Assembly (NCBI GenBank): GCA_903871435.1
Contig: CAIQGU010000076.1
Coordinates: 1 to 13,504 of the forward strand
DNA from: an uncultured Burkholderiales bacterium
GTDB lineage: Bacteria; Pseudomonadota; Gammaproteobacteria; Burkholderiales; Burkholderiaceae_F
Direction: 5' to 3'
DNA length: 13,504 bases
Part shown: piece by piece, positions 1 through 6,756 of the stretch
Layout of the letters: the number at the start of each line of letters is the position of its first letter
Numbering within the stretch: the first letter of the stretch is position 1
Notes under the pieces: model-generated
Databases searched by the model: none
Told to the model about the DNA's origin: nothing
Seen by the model: only the letters and a program-made list of their open reading frames with translations
Program-made: the position numbers and the translations under genes

Positions 1-154
1 CGTTCGGGTGTTGCACTGGCAACAGTCGAACCAAGCGGTACCGGCCAAACTGTTGCTGCGCCAACAGCGGCAGGAAAACGGCTACTCGCGGTGGAGAAAG
101 GTGCGTGCCCCTCGGCTGCTGTGTTGGCGCGCCTGAACTGGGGTGAGCAACAGC

Positions 155-191
155 AAAAAAATGGCGGACCGGACCAGGGTCCGGACCCGCC
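155..191 (-). terminator. Rho-independent terminator of the TonB receptor gene
   Basis: Read on the minus strand this is a GC-rich hairpin followed by seven T. The outer stem pairs 163-167 (GGCGG) with 187-191 (CCGCC). The inner stem pairs CCGGAC (169-174) with GTCCGG (179-184). The run of A at 155-161 on the plus strand becomes the U tract. It starts 40 bp past the stop codon of the receptor gene, the normal place for its terminator. There is no T tract on the plus-strand side, so it should act in one direction only. Confidence 0.85.
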
Positions 192-230
192 AAACGGAGG
201 AGAATCCGCCTCGGACTGCGGTCGGGCCTT

Positions 231-3101
231 TCAGATCTTTCCGGTGAACACCACGCCGAACCAGCGCGGCTGGTTGGTTGGCGTGTAGCTCGACCAGGTA
301 CGGGAAAGTGGCGTCTCGTCGTTGAACAGGTTCTTGACCAGCAGCGACACGTCGAACTGGTTGCTGCCCTTGTTCAGCGTGGCAAGACCCACCGACAGGT
401 CGGTGATGTAGCTGCTGCCGATCCAGGCGTACTGTGAAAGCGTCTGGTCGGAATTGAACGGGCTCGAGTAGGCCACGTTGAGATCGACGTGGAAATCACG
501 CTCCGCCTGGAACAGCGAGATCGGACGGTGGTAGTCGGCGCCCAGGTTGTAGGTCCACTTGGCGGCGCCCGGCAGCTGGCGACCGGACAGGTCCTGGATG
601 GCACGGACGGCAAGCGGCGTGTTGGGCAGGACCTGCCAGTCGGCAGGCAAGGGTGAGGTCTTGAAATCGATGTACTTGGCGTCGGTAAAGGCCCCGGCAA
701 ACCGCACGGTCAGCTCCTTGTTGACCAGCCATTTCGAATCGATCTCCACACCCTTGGACTGCACTTGCGGCACATTGCCGGTGGCGGTCGTGTAGTAGAG
801 GTTCCCATCGTTCTTGAGGTTGGTCGTGGTCTGGTCGAGCACTGAAGTGGACTGCTGGTAGTCGATCACGTTCATCAGGTACACGTCAGCGTCCAGGATC
901 AGCGAGTGGTCCAGCAGGGCGCTCTTCAGGCCCAGTTCGAAGGCGGTGGTGCGCTCGGGTCGCACGGGATTGGAAAGTCCGTTGGTGAACTGCGACACGC
1001 CCGCCTTCTCGCCATGCTGGATCGAGAAGTACGCCGTCTGATCCTCGTTGAGCTTGTAGCTCGGGCTGATCACCGCCGAGGGCAGCGTCTTGTGGAAGGG
1101 CGTGGCGCTGGCCGGTACGAACACCACGCCGATCTGGGCAGCCCGGATCGCCTTGGCATCGGCGACCTGCTGCTTCTGTGCCGCTGTCAGGCCGTTGTAG
1201 GCGGCGCCCGGCGTCCCGGTGACGGTGGCGCCGAAATACTGGGCCGCGACCTGATCGGCGACCTGCAGCTGAGCCGCGGTATCGCCGGCCGCCAGCGCTC
1301 CCGTTGCCGTGCTGCCAAATGCACTGGGGTTGAGCGCGGCGCCATTGCCATTGGCAGTCACATTGCTGTAGCCCCAGTTCTGGCGGTCTTCCAGAGTGAA
1401 GCGCAGGCCGGTGGTCAGCGTCAGGCGGTCGCTGAAGTGCCAGTTGGCCTGGCCGAAAATCGCATCACTGCGGTTTCGGATGTCCTGGTAACCGGCAGGA
1501 CTGTTGAAATTCTGTGCCAGGCCATCCAGCGAGTTCAGCATCAGCAGTTGCCCGGCCGGGTTTGCGTCCAGCCTGGCGTATTGGGTCGCCGTGGCGTTGA
1601 AGGCACCCGCATCGCTGCCAAAGCTGCGGCGGTACTGGTTGGTGTTGTGGACGTCCAGCAAATACAGGCCGGTGGTCCAGTCGACCAGTCCACCCACCGG
1701 TGAGGCCAGGCGCAGTTCCTGGCTGAGCTGGCGATAGTTGTTCAGGAAACCGCCGGATTCCGGGTTGATGTCGAACGGGGTGCCTTCGTCATTGATCGCG
1801 TCGAAGTGGTAGCCCTTGTAGCCCGTAATGGACTTCACGGTGTAGCCGCCGTCCAGACTCCAGTCCAGCTCCAGGGTCGCGCCCTTGCTGCCGGTGATTA
1901 GCGGCTGGCCGGCGTTGATGTTCACCGCCGAACCGGAGATGCCGGCGCCTGGAACTCCGTTCAGATAGCCCGCATTGACGTTGAAGCCGGACTGGGTGAA
2001 CCAGCTGCGCTGCAGGCGACCCAGCGTGGTGGTGGTCAGATTGACCGGGTTGTGGGTATTCGAGTAGGTGGCTGGATAACTGGTGTAGATGGCGCGGTTG
2101 TTGGTGTACTCGCCGCCATACGGGGTGAGATCGGCCTCCAGGCGGGCGCTGAACTTGTCGCTGGGGGTGACCAGGAACTGCACCCGACCGGTGAGGCGAT
2201 CGGTATTGGTGTAGGTCAGGTCGGGCCAGTAAGCGTTGGTGACAGGTCCCTGCGCCTTGCTGGCGCTGATGCTGGCACGATAGGCCAGCAGGCCGTCGAC
2301 CACCGGCCCGGTCACGTAGGCTTCTTCCTTGACCGTCTGCAGCTGCCCCAGCGTCACCTTGGCAGCGGCGCTCGGCGTGAAGGACGGCCGGTTGGTGGTC
2401 ACGTTGATGGCGCCGATGCTGGCATTCTTGCCCAGCAGCGTGCCCTGCGGGCCACGCGCCACTTCCAGCGAGTCGATGTCGGTGAAATCGAAGGACGACG
2501 AAAGCGCGTTGTAGGCGTAGCTCACGCCATCCACGATCAGTCCCACCGCGGGATCCTGGGCCTCGGTCTGGCCCTGCTTGCCGATGCCACGGATCGACAG
2601 GCTGCTGGTGCGCTGGTTGCCGAAGTTCCACTGCACATTGCCGGCCCGCTGCACCAGCTGGCTGACGTCGAGGGCATTCAGTTTCGACAGCTCCTTGCCA
2701 CTTACGACCGACACTGACAGCGGCACGTCCTGTAGCTTCTCGACACGGTCGCGGGTGCGGATCACCACGGCATCCAGGGTCTGCGTTTCTTCGGCGGCGA
2801 CCGGCTCCGGCTCCGCCGCGGCGGCGGGGGCTGCGACTGGCGCGACCGGGGCCGCGGCGCCATTGGCGGCCTTCTGCGCGGCAAGCTCTTTCTGGGTCTG
2901 TTCGAGCGCCTGGCGCAGGCGGGCGATCTCGGCCTGCAGGGCGGCGGGATCGGGGTCCGCTGCCAGGCTCAGCGCCGAGCTGCACAGGCTGGCGGCACCC
3001 AGCAGCAGGGCGAGGCGGCTGGGGCGGAACTGCGAAGTGCCGACAGGCGGGCGAGGATGCTTGCGCGAGGAAAGGATGTGCTGCCGGGTGTTGCTGGACA
3101 T
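231..3101 (-). CDS. TonB-dependent outer-membrane receptor with N-terminal coiled coil
   Basis: This 956-residue protein is an outer-membrane beta-barrel importer powered by TonB-ExbBD. Seen: an extended signal peptide with its hydrophobic core at about residues 30-48; a short heptad segment at about 53-79 with L55, I59, L62, L66 and L73 at 4-3-4 spacing; an Ala/Pro/Glu linker; a TonB-box-like LDAVVIR at about 109; then the plug, with SIRGIG, VDGVSYA and LEVARGPQGTLLGKNASIGAINV. The rest is long barrel sequence ending in KNLFNDETPLS and PRWFGVVFTGKI. An in-frame ATG at 3176 would add 25 residues. I prefer 3101 because a GGAG lies 10 nt before it and the predicted sigma-54 start point (near 3180) would leave the longer form almost no leader. 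The ligand is unknown. The divergent DUF1549/DUF1501 operon suggests a substrate shared with that module. Confidence 0.93.
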   Translation of the reverse strand: MSSNTRQHILSSRKHPRPPVGTSQFRPSRLALLLGAASLCSSALSLAADPDPAALQAEIARLRQALEQTQKELAAQKAANGAAAPVAPVAAPAAAAEPEPVAAEETQTLDAVVIRTRDRVEKLQDVPLSVSVVSGKELSKLNALDVSQLVQRAGNVQWNFGNQRTSSLSIRGIGKQGQTEAQDPAVGLIVDGVSYAYNALSSSFDFTDIDSLEVARGPQGTLLGKNASIGAINVTTNRPSFTPSAAAKVTLGQLQTVKEEAYVTGPVVDGLLAYRASISASKAQGPVTNAYWPDLTYTNTDRLTGRVQFLVTPSDKFSARLEADLTPYGGEYTNNRAIYTSYPATYSNTHNPVNLTTTTLGRLQRSWFTQSGFNVNAGYLNGVPGAGISGSAVNINAGQPLITGSKGATLELDWSLDGGYTVKSITGYKGYHFDAINDEGTPFDINPESGGFLNNYRQLSQELRLASPVGGLVDWTTGLYLLDVHNTNQYRRSFGSDAGAFNATATQYARLDANPAGQLLMLNSLDGLAQNFNSPAGYQDIRNRSDAIFGQANWHFSDRLTLTTGLRFTLEDRQNWGYSNVTANGNGAALNPSAFGSTATGALAAGDTAAQLQVADQVAAQYFGATVTGTPGAAYNGLTAAQKQQVADAKAIRAAQIGVVFVPASATPFHKTLPSAVISPSYKLNEDQTAYFSIQHGEKAGVSQFTNGLSNPVRPERTTAFELGLKSALLDHSLILDADVYLMNVIDYQQSTSVLDQTTTNLKNDGNLYYTTATGNVPQVQSKGVEIDSKWLVNKELTVRFAGAFTDAKYIDFKTSPLPADWQVLPNTPLAVRAIQDLSGRQLPGAAKWTYNLGADYHRPISLFQAERDFHVDLNVAYSSPFNSDQTLSQYAWIGSSYITDLSVGLATLNKGSNQFDVSLLVKNLFNDETPLSRTWSSYTPTNQPRWFGVVFTGKI

Positions 3102-3132
3102 GGGGGCTGTGCTCCGCTGACTTTGGTGTGGT

Positions 3133-3146
3133 CCCTGCGCGCAGGG
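3133..3146. promoter_or_regulatory. Perfect 14-bp palindrome in the receptor 5' leader
   Basis: CCCTGCGCGCAGGG is its own reverse complement. It lies between the predicted transcription start (near 3180) and the chosen start codon (3101) of the TonB receptor gene. It could be a protein-binding site or, in RNA, a hairpin with a 5-bp stem and a CGCG loop. No function can be assigned from sequence alone. Confidence 0.4.
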
Positions 3147-3190
3147 CGGGAAGGCTGGGTAGGAACGTGACGTCATGACCAGCCCCCTTT

Positions 3191-3206
3191 AGCAGGACCT
3201 GTGCCA
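3191..3206 (-). promoter_or_regulatory. Sigma-54 (-24/-12) promoter of the TonB receptor gene
   Basis: The minus strand reads TGGCACAGGTCCTGCT. The RpoN consensus is TGGCAC-N5-TTGCW, with GG at -24 and GC at -12. All six bases of the -24 box match, the GG-to-GC spacing is exact, and the -12 box is CTGCT. The start point would be near 3180, giving a leader of about 79 nt to the ATG at 3101. The near-identical element facing the other way at 3541 strengthens the call. Confidence 0.75.
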
Positions 3207-3305
3207 GCACCACGGAGCGCAGCGCAGGATGGCTGCAACGCCCTGTTACGAAAAGCTTCTGGCGGCGATCAGCTGCAACGGCGGCTCTGCGGCGCCTTCA
3301 CAGCT

Positions 3306-3321
3306 TGTTGCAGATGCAGCA
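3306..3321. promoter_or_regulatory. Candidate enhancer-binding-protein site 1
   Basis: TGTTGC-AGAT-GCAGCA is a palindrome of two 6-bp halves with one mismatch. It lies about 100 bp upstream of the leftward -24 box and about 220 bp upstream of the rightward one. Its match to the site at 3406 in half-site sequence and N4 spacing suggests the same dimeric activator binds both. The activator gene is not in the window. Confidence 0.5.
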
Positions 3322-3405
3322 CGACGCGGCCGAAAGTGCTATCGGATCAACACTATTCCGCAGCCACGCGGACTGTTGCATGGCGGGCAGCGCGGGCAGT
3401 CCGGA

Positions 3406-3421
3406 TGTTGCCTGGGCAACA
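3406..3421. promoter_or_regulatory. Candidate enhancer-binding-protein site 2
   Basis: TGTTGC-CTGG-GCAACA is an inverted repeat with perfect half-sites, starting exactly 100 bp after the related site at 3306. It is about 120 bp upstream of the rightward -24 box and about 200 bp upstream of the leftward one, in the range where sigma-54 activators bind. Confidence 0.55.
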
Positions 3422-3540
3422 GATCTCGCCGCCTCCGGGTCCGCAGGCGGCATCCAATCCGTCGGTCCGATTGGCCACAGGCCTTGGCGTGCAAGCGCTC
3501 GGCCGCAATCCATGGCGTCTTCGGATGGCGATCGCCCTCA

Positions 3541-3556
3541 TGGCACGGAGACTGCT
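3541..3556 (+). promoter_or_regulatory. Sigma-54 (-24/-12) promoter of the DUF1549/DUF1501 operon
   Basis: The sequence is TGGCACGGAGACTGCT. The -24 box matches TGGCACG completely, the GC of the -12 box is at the exact spacing, and AAAT follows, as AAAG follows the leftward copy. The start point would be near 3567, about 56 nt before the ATG at 3623. The promoter lies inside the long open frame beginning at 3305, which argues against that upstream start. Confidence 0.8.
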
Positions 3557-3622
3557 AAATCCCTGGAACATCCAACAAGATCCGGCCACCGCCCATTGGC
3601 CCACCCCAGGAGTCCTACCCGC

Positions 3623-4180
3623 ATGAATTCGAGCAAGATCCTCGCCGTCGTCGCCGTGTGTCTCGCCGCTGCCGCTGCCCAGGCGGCCGGCGAGGCTGCC
3701 GTTCCGGCGGCCGCCCAGGCGCTTCCCGCCGCCTGCGGCAAGCCGCCCACTGCCGCCCAGCTGGCGCAGATCCAGCACACCAGCCGTGAGTTGTCGCGGC
3801 CGGAGGTCGATGCGCTGCTGGCCGATCCGGCTCACGTGGTGTTCATCGACGTCCGGCGGCCGGATGAGATCACCACCTGTGGCGGTTTCCCGGTCTATCT
3901 CAGCATCCAGGTCAAGGATCTCGAGTCCAGCCTCGCCTTCATCCCGCGTGACCGCAAGATCGTGACCATCTCCAACCACGCCTTCCGGGCCTGGCGCTCG
4001 GCCGACCTGCTGGCCGGCAGGGGCTTCAATGTGATCGGAGCCGTCAGCGCCGAGGACTATGCGTCCGCGGGGGGAGCCTTGACCCGTATCACGCCGCCGC
4101 CGCCGCGTGCGGCCGCACCGGCTGCCGATGCCGGCAACGCGGGTGGCGCCGCCCTGGCTGCCGCGCCGGCACAACGCTGA
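3623..4180 (+). CDS. Exported rhodanese-fold protein lacking the catalytic cysteine
   Basis: This is a 185-residue protein with a Sec-type signal peptide (NSSKILAVVAVCLAAAAAQA) and a single rhodanese-like domain at about residues 50-150. VVFIDVRRPDEI matches the rhodanese strand/DxR motif. In the active-site loop, where catalytic members have CxxGxRS, this protein has SNHAFRA. Ser117 replaces Cys, while Arg122 is kept. Thiosulfate sulfurtransferase activity is therefore unlikely. A binding, scaffold or redox role is possible, with C39 and a Cys in ITTCGGF remaining. The C-terminal 35 residues are Pro/Ala rich and probably disordered. CAGGAG (3607-3612) sits 10 nt before the ATG. It is the first gene of the rightward operon, 18 nt before the DUF1549 gene. 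Confidence 0.85.
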   Translation: MNSSKILAVVAVCLAAAAAQAAGEAAVPAAAQALPAACGKPPTAAQLAQIQHTSRELSRPEVDALLADPAHVVFIDVRRPDEITTCGGFPVYLSIQVKDLESSLAFIPRDRKIVTISNHAFRAWRSADLLAGRGFNVIGAVSAEDYASAGGALTRITPPPPRAAAPAADAGNAGGAALAAAPAQR

Positions 4181-4198
4181 GTCCCCAAGGAGATCGCC

Positions 4199-6730
4199 GT
4201 GAAAAAGACCCTGTTTGCCCTGCTGGCCGCCCTGCTGGGCGTGCTGGCCGTGACGGTGTGGGCAGCCGATGACACGCCAGCGGCCGCCGACAAGCCGGTG
4301 ACCGACAAGCCCGCCGCCGACAAGCCGGCGGCGGGCGATGAGGCCAAGTCGCCCGCCGCCAAGCTCGCCAAGGCGCGTGCCTGGTGGGCCTATCAGCCGC
4401 CACACAAAGTGGCTTTGCCGGCTGTGAAGAACGACAGGTGGGTGCGCACGCCGGTGGATGCCTTCGTGCTCGCCCAGCTGGAGGCCAAGGGCCTGCAACC
4501 CAACGGCGAAGCGGATCGGGCCACCCTGATCCGGCGCGCCACCCTGGATGCCTGGGGCCTGGTGCCGACACCCGAGGAGGTGACGGCCTTCGTCAACGAC
4601 AAGTCCGCCGATGCCTACCCCAAGCTGGTCGATCGGCTGCTGTCCTCGCCGCGCTATGGCGAACGCTGGGGCCGGCGCTGGCTGGATCTGACCCGTTATG
4701 CCGACAGCGATGGCTACAACACCGACGGCACCCGTCCGAATGCCTGGCGCTACCGCGACTATGTGGTCAAGGCCTTCAATGACGACAAGCCCTACGACCA
4801 GTTCATCCGCGAGCAGATCGCCGGCGATGAGCTGTGGCCGGACCGCAAGGACGCCCTGGTCGCCACCGGCTTCCTGCGCAATCTTCCCGATGAGATCAAT
4901 GCGCGCGATCTGAACCTCAAGAAGCAGGAGATCGCCAACGACCTCACCGATACCGTGGGCACGGTCTTCCTCGGCACCACGGTGGGCTGTGCGCAGTGCC
5001 ACAACCACAAGTTCGATCCGATTTCGACCCGCGAGTACTACCAGTTGCAGGCCTACTTCGTGAACACCAGCTTCCGCGACGACATCCAGTCGCTGAGCGG
5101 CAAGCCGCTGGAGGACTACAAGGCCCAGCTGGCCAAGTGGGAGGACGCCACCAAGGACCTCCGCGCGCAGCAGGAAGCCCTGCTCAAGCCGACCATCGAC
5201 AAGCTCGAGTCGGACCGCCTGTCCGGCTTCGTGCCGGCCACCCGCGAGGCGATCACCAAACCGGAAGCCGAGCGCAATGCCTACGAGCGCTGGATCTATC
5301 ACCGCAGCCTGTGGACCATGAGCGGCCGCACCCGTAATGCCGTCAACCAGCTCAAGGAGAAGGATCCGGACGCCTACGAGAAGTACCAGAAGCTCGACGC
5401 CGAACTGAAGAAGTTCGACAAGCTGAAACCCCGCGATCCCGGCCTGATCTCCACCGCGTCCGAACTCGACCATGCCGATGCGCCGGAGACCCACGTCCTG
5501 TTCAAGGGGATCTACGACCGGCCGCAGGAGGCCGTCCAGCCGGGCGTGCCCGCGGTCCTGGGCGACAGCCAGCCGGTGATCCAACCGACCGCCACCTCGT
5601 CGGGGCGTCGCACCGCGATCGCCAACTGGATCGCCTCGGCCGGCAATCCGCTGACCTCGCGGGTGTTCGTCAATCGCGTGTGGACCCAGTACTTCGGTCA
5701 CGGCATCGTCGAGACTGTCAGCGACTTCGGCCACATGGGCCAGAAGCCCAGCCATCCCGAGTTGCTCGACTGGCTGGCGCTCGACTTCGTCGAGCACGGC
5801 TGGAGCGTGAAGCAGCTGCAACGTCAGATCCTGCTGTCGAGCACCTACCGGCAGTCCTCGGCCACCCGGCCGGAGGCGCTGGAAGTCGATGCCACCGATC
5901 GGCTGCTGTGGGCCTTCCCGCGCCAGCGGCTGGATGCCGAGGAGATCCGTGATTCCCTGCTGGCCGCGTCCGGTCTGCTGGAGGAGAAGATCGGCGGACC
6001 GGCGGTGTTCCCGCCGGTGCCGGCCCAACTCGACAACCTGAATGCATGGAAGGTCTCGGAAAATCCGCACGACCATTTCCGCCGCAGCCTCTACGTGTTC
6101 GTCCGCCGCAACACGCCCTATCCCCTGCTCGATACCTTCGACTGGGCCAATCCGCAGATCGTGCACAGCCGCCGCGAAGTCACCACCACCGCGCCGCAGG
6201 CCCTGACCCTGGTCAACAGCGAAGTGGTCTACCAGTACTCTCAGGAACTGGCCGGGCGGGTGATCCGCGAGGCCGGCGACAACGAGGGCGCGCGCATTGA
6301 CCGCCTCTATCAGCTGCTGCTGGCGCGGACCCCGGACAAGGACGAGAAGTCGGCGCTGCTGGCCTTCCTCGACAGCCAGCAGAAGACCCTGCAGAAGCAG
6401 CTGGCGGCGGGCAAGAAGGTGGTCGCGCCGGCCGGCTATCGGGAAAGTCCGGAAGTGGTCGCCAACCTGGAAGGCCTCTACCGCAGTCTCTACACACGTA
6501 CGCCCGACAAGTTTGAACGTGCCGCGCTGGTCAGCTATCTGGACAGCAAGCAGGAGAAGCCGAAGAAGGTGGCCGACAGCGACGATGGTGGCGATGCGAT
6601 TGCCGCCGACGATGCGACTGCAGGCGGCGCCGGGCGCCGCGGCGACCCGGCCCGGGATGCCCGTGCCGCGGCTTTTGTCGACCTGGTGCATGCGGTCGCC
6701 AACTCCAACGAATTCATCTACCGCTTCTGA
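4199..6730 (+). CDS. DUF1549/DUF1553 (PSCyt2-PSD1) exported protein
   Basis: This 843-residue protein starts with GTG, 6 nt after AAGGAG. It has a Sec signal peptide (about 1-23), a DKPVT/DKPAA repeat linker (about 31-45), and the DUF1549 opening WWAYQPP...RTPVDAFVLAQLE (about 62-95). CAQCHNHKFDP (C264, C267, H268) is the conserved DUF1549 motif and a possible haem or metal site. DUF1553 covers about 470-730, beginning NPLTSRVFVNRVWTQYFGHG and including the VSDFGHMGQKPSHPELLDWL stretch. The C-terminal helical part is duplicated (703-729 and 760-786), and the usual NSNEFIYRF ending follows. Related planctomycete proteins often carry an N-terminal CxxCH domain (PSCyt1), absent here. The biochemical role is unknown. 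The gene precedes a DUF1501 gene, its usual partner. Confidence 0.92.
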   Translation: MKKTLFALLAALLGVLAVTVWAADDTPAAADKPVTDKPAADKPAAGDEAKSPAAKLAKARAWWAYQPPHKVALPAVKNDRWVRTPVDAFVLAQLEAKGLQPNGEADRATLIRRATLDAWGLVPTPEEVTAFVNDKSADAYPKLVDRLLSSPRYGERWGRRWLDLTRYADSDGYNTDGTRPNAWRYRDYVVKAFNDDKPYDQFIREQIAGDELWPDRKDALVATGFLRNLPDEINARDLNLKKQEIANDLTDTVGTVFLGTTVGCAQCHNHKFDPISTREYYQLQAYFVNTSFRDDIQSLSGKPLEDYKAQLAKWEDATKDLRAQQEALLKPTIDKLESDRLSGFVPATREAITKPEAERNAYERWIYHRSLWTMSGRTRNAVNQLKEKDPDAYEKYQKLDAELKKFDKLKPRDPGLISTASELDHADAPETHVLFKGIYDRPQEAVQPGVPAVLGDSQPVIQPTATSSGRRTAIANWIASAGNPLTSRVFVNRVWTQYFGHGIVETVSDFGHMGQKPSHPELLDWLALDFVEHGWSVKQLQRQILLSSTYRQSSATRPEALEVDATDRLLWAFPRQRLDAEEIRDSLLAASGLLEEKIGGPAVFPPVPAQLDNLNAWKVSENPHDHFRRSLYVFVRRNTPYPLLDTFDWANPQIVHSRREVTTTAPQALTLVNSEVVYQYSQELAGRVIREAGDNEGARIDRLYQLLLARTPDKDEKSALLAFLDSQQKTLQKQLAAGKKVVAPAGYRESPEVVANLEGLYRSLYTRTPDKFERAALVSYLDSKQEKPKKVADSDDGGDAIAADDATAGGAGRRGDPARDARAAAFVDLVHAVANSNEFIYRF

Positions 6731-6756
6731 ACTCCCAGACCTGAGGACAAGCACTC

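Larger units (their letters stand above)
3102..3622. other. Divergent regulatory intergenic region
   Basis: These 521 bp separate the leftward receptor gene from the rightward operon. I see no convincing gene here. The open frames crossing it lack coding-like sequence and run through the promoter elements. It holds two outward-facing -24/-12 promoters, two TGTTGC-N4-GCARCA palindromes, a perfect 14-bp palindrome in the receptor leader, and two direct copies of GCTGCAACG at 3232 and 3272, 40 bp apart. Confidence 0.7.

Noticed and set aside
2..134. Possible 3' end of a plus-strand gene (44 open codons ending in TGA at 132-134)
   Set aside because: The peptide, with HWQQSNQAVPAKLLLRQQRQ, looks somewhat protein-like, but the other frames are also open here, there is no plus-strand terminator after it, and the fragment is too short to assign.
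3345..3357. IHF-like site GATCAACACTATT between the two activator palindromes
   Set aside because: Its position would suit DNA bending for sigma-54 activation, but the TTR half is displaced by one base, so the match is too weak to annotate.
3305..3622. Upstream start for the exported rhodanese-like protein, adding 106 residues
   Set aside because: The extension is low-quality sequence, would bury the signal peptide, and covers both an enhancer-type palindrome and the sigma-54 promoter. ATG 3623 has a good ribosome binding site.
3353..6754. Very long minus-strand open frame (1133 codons) opposite the DUF1549 gene
   Set aside because: It is antisense to recognised proteins with signal peptides and conserved motifs. 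Its product is an Arg/Gly/Val-rich composition with no recognisable domain, a common artefact in GC-rich DNA.
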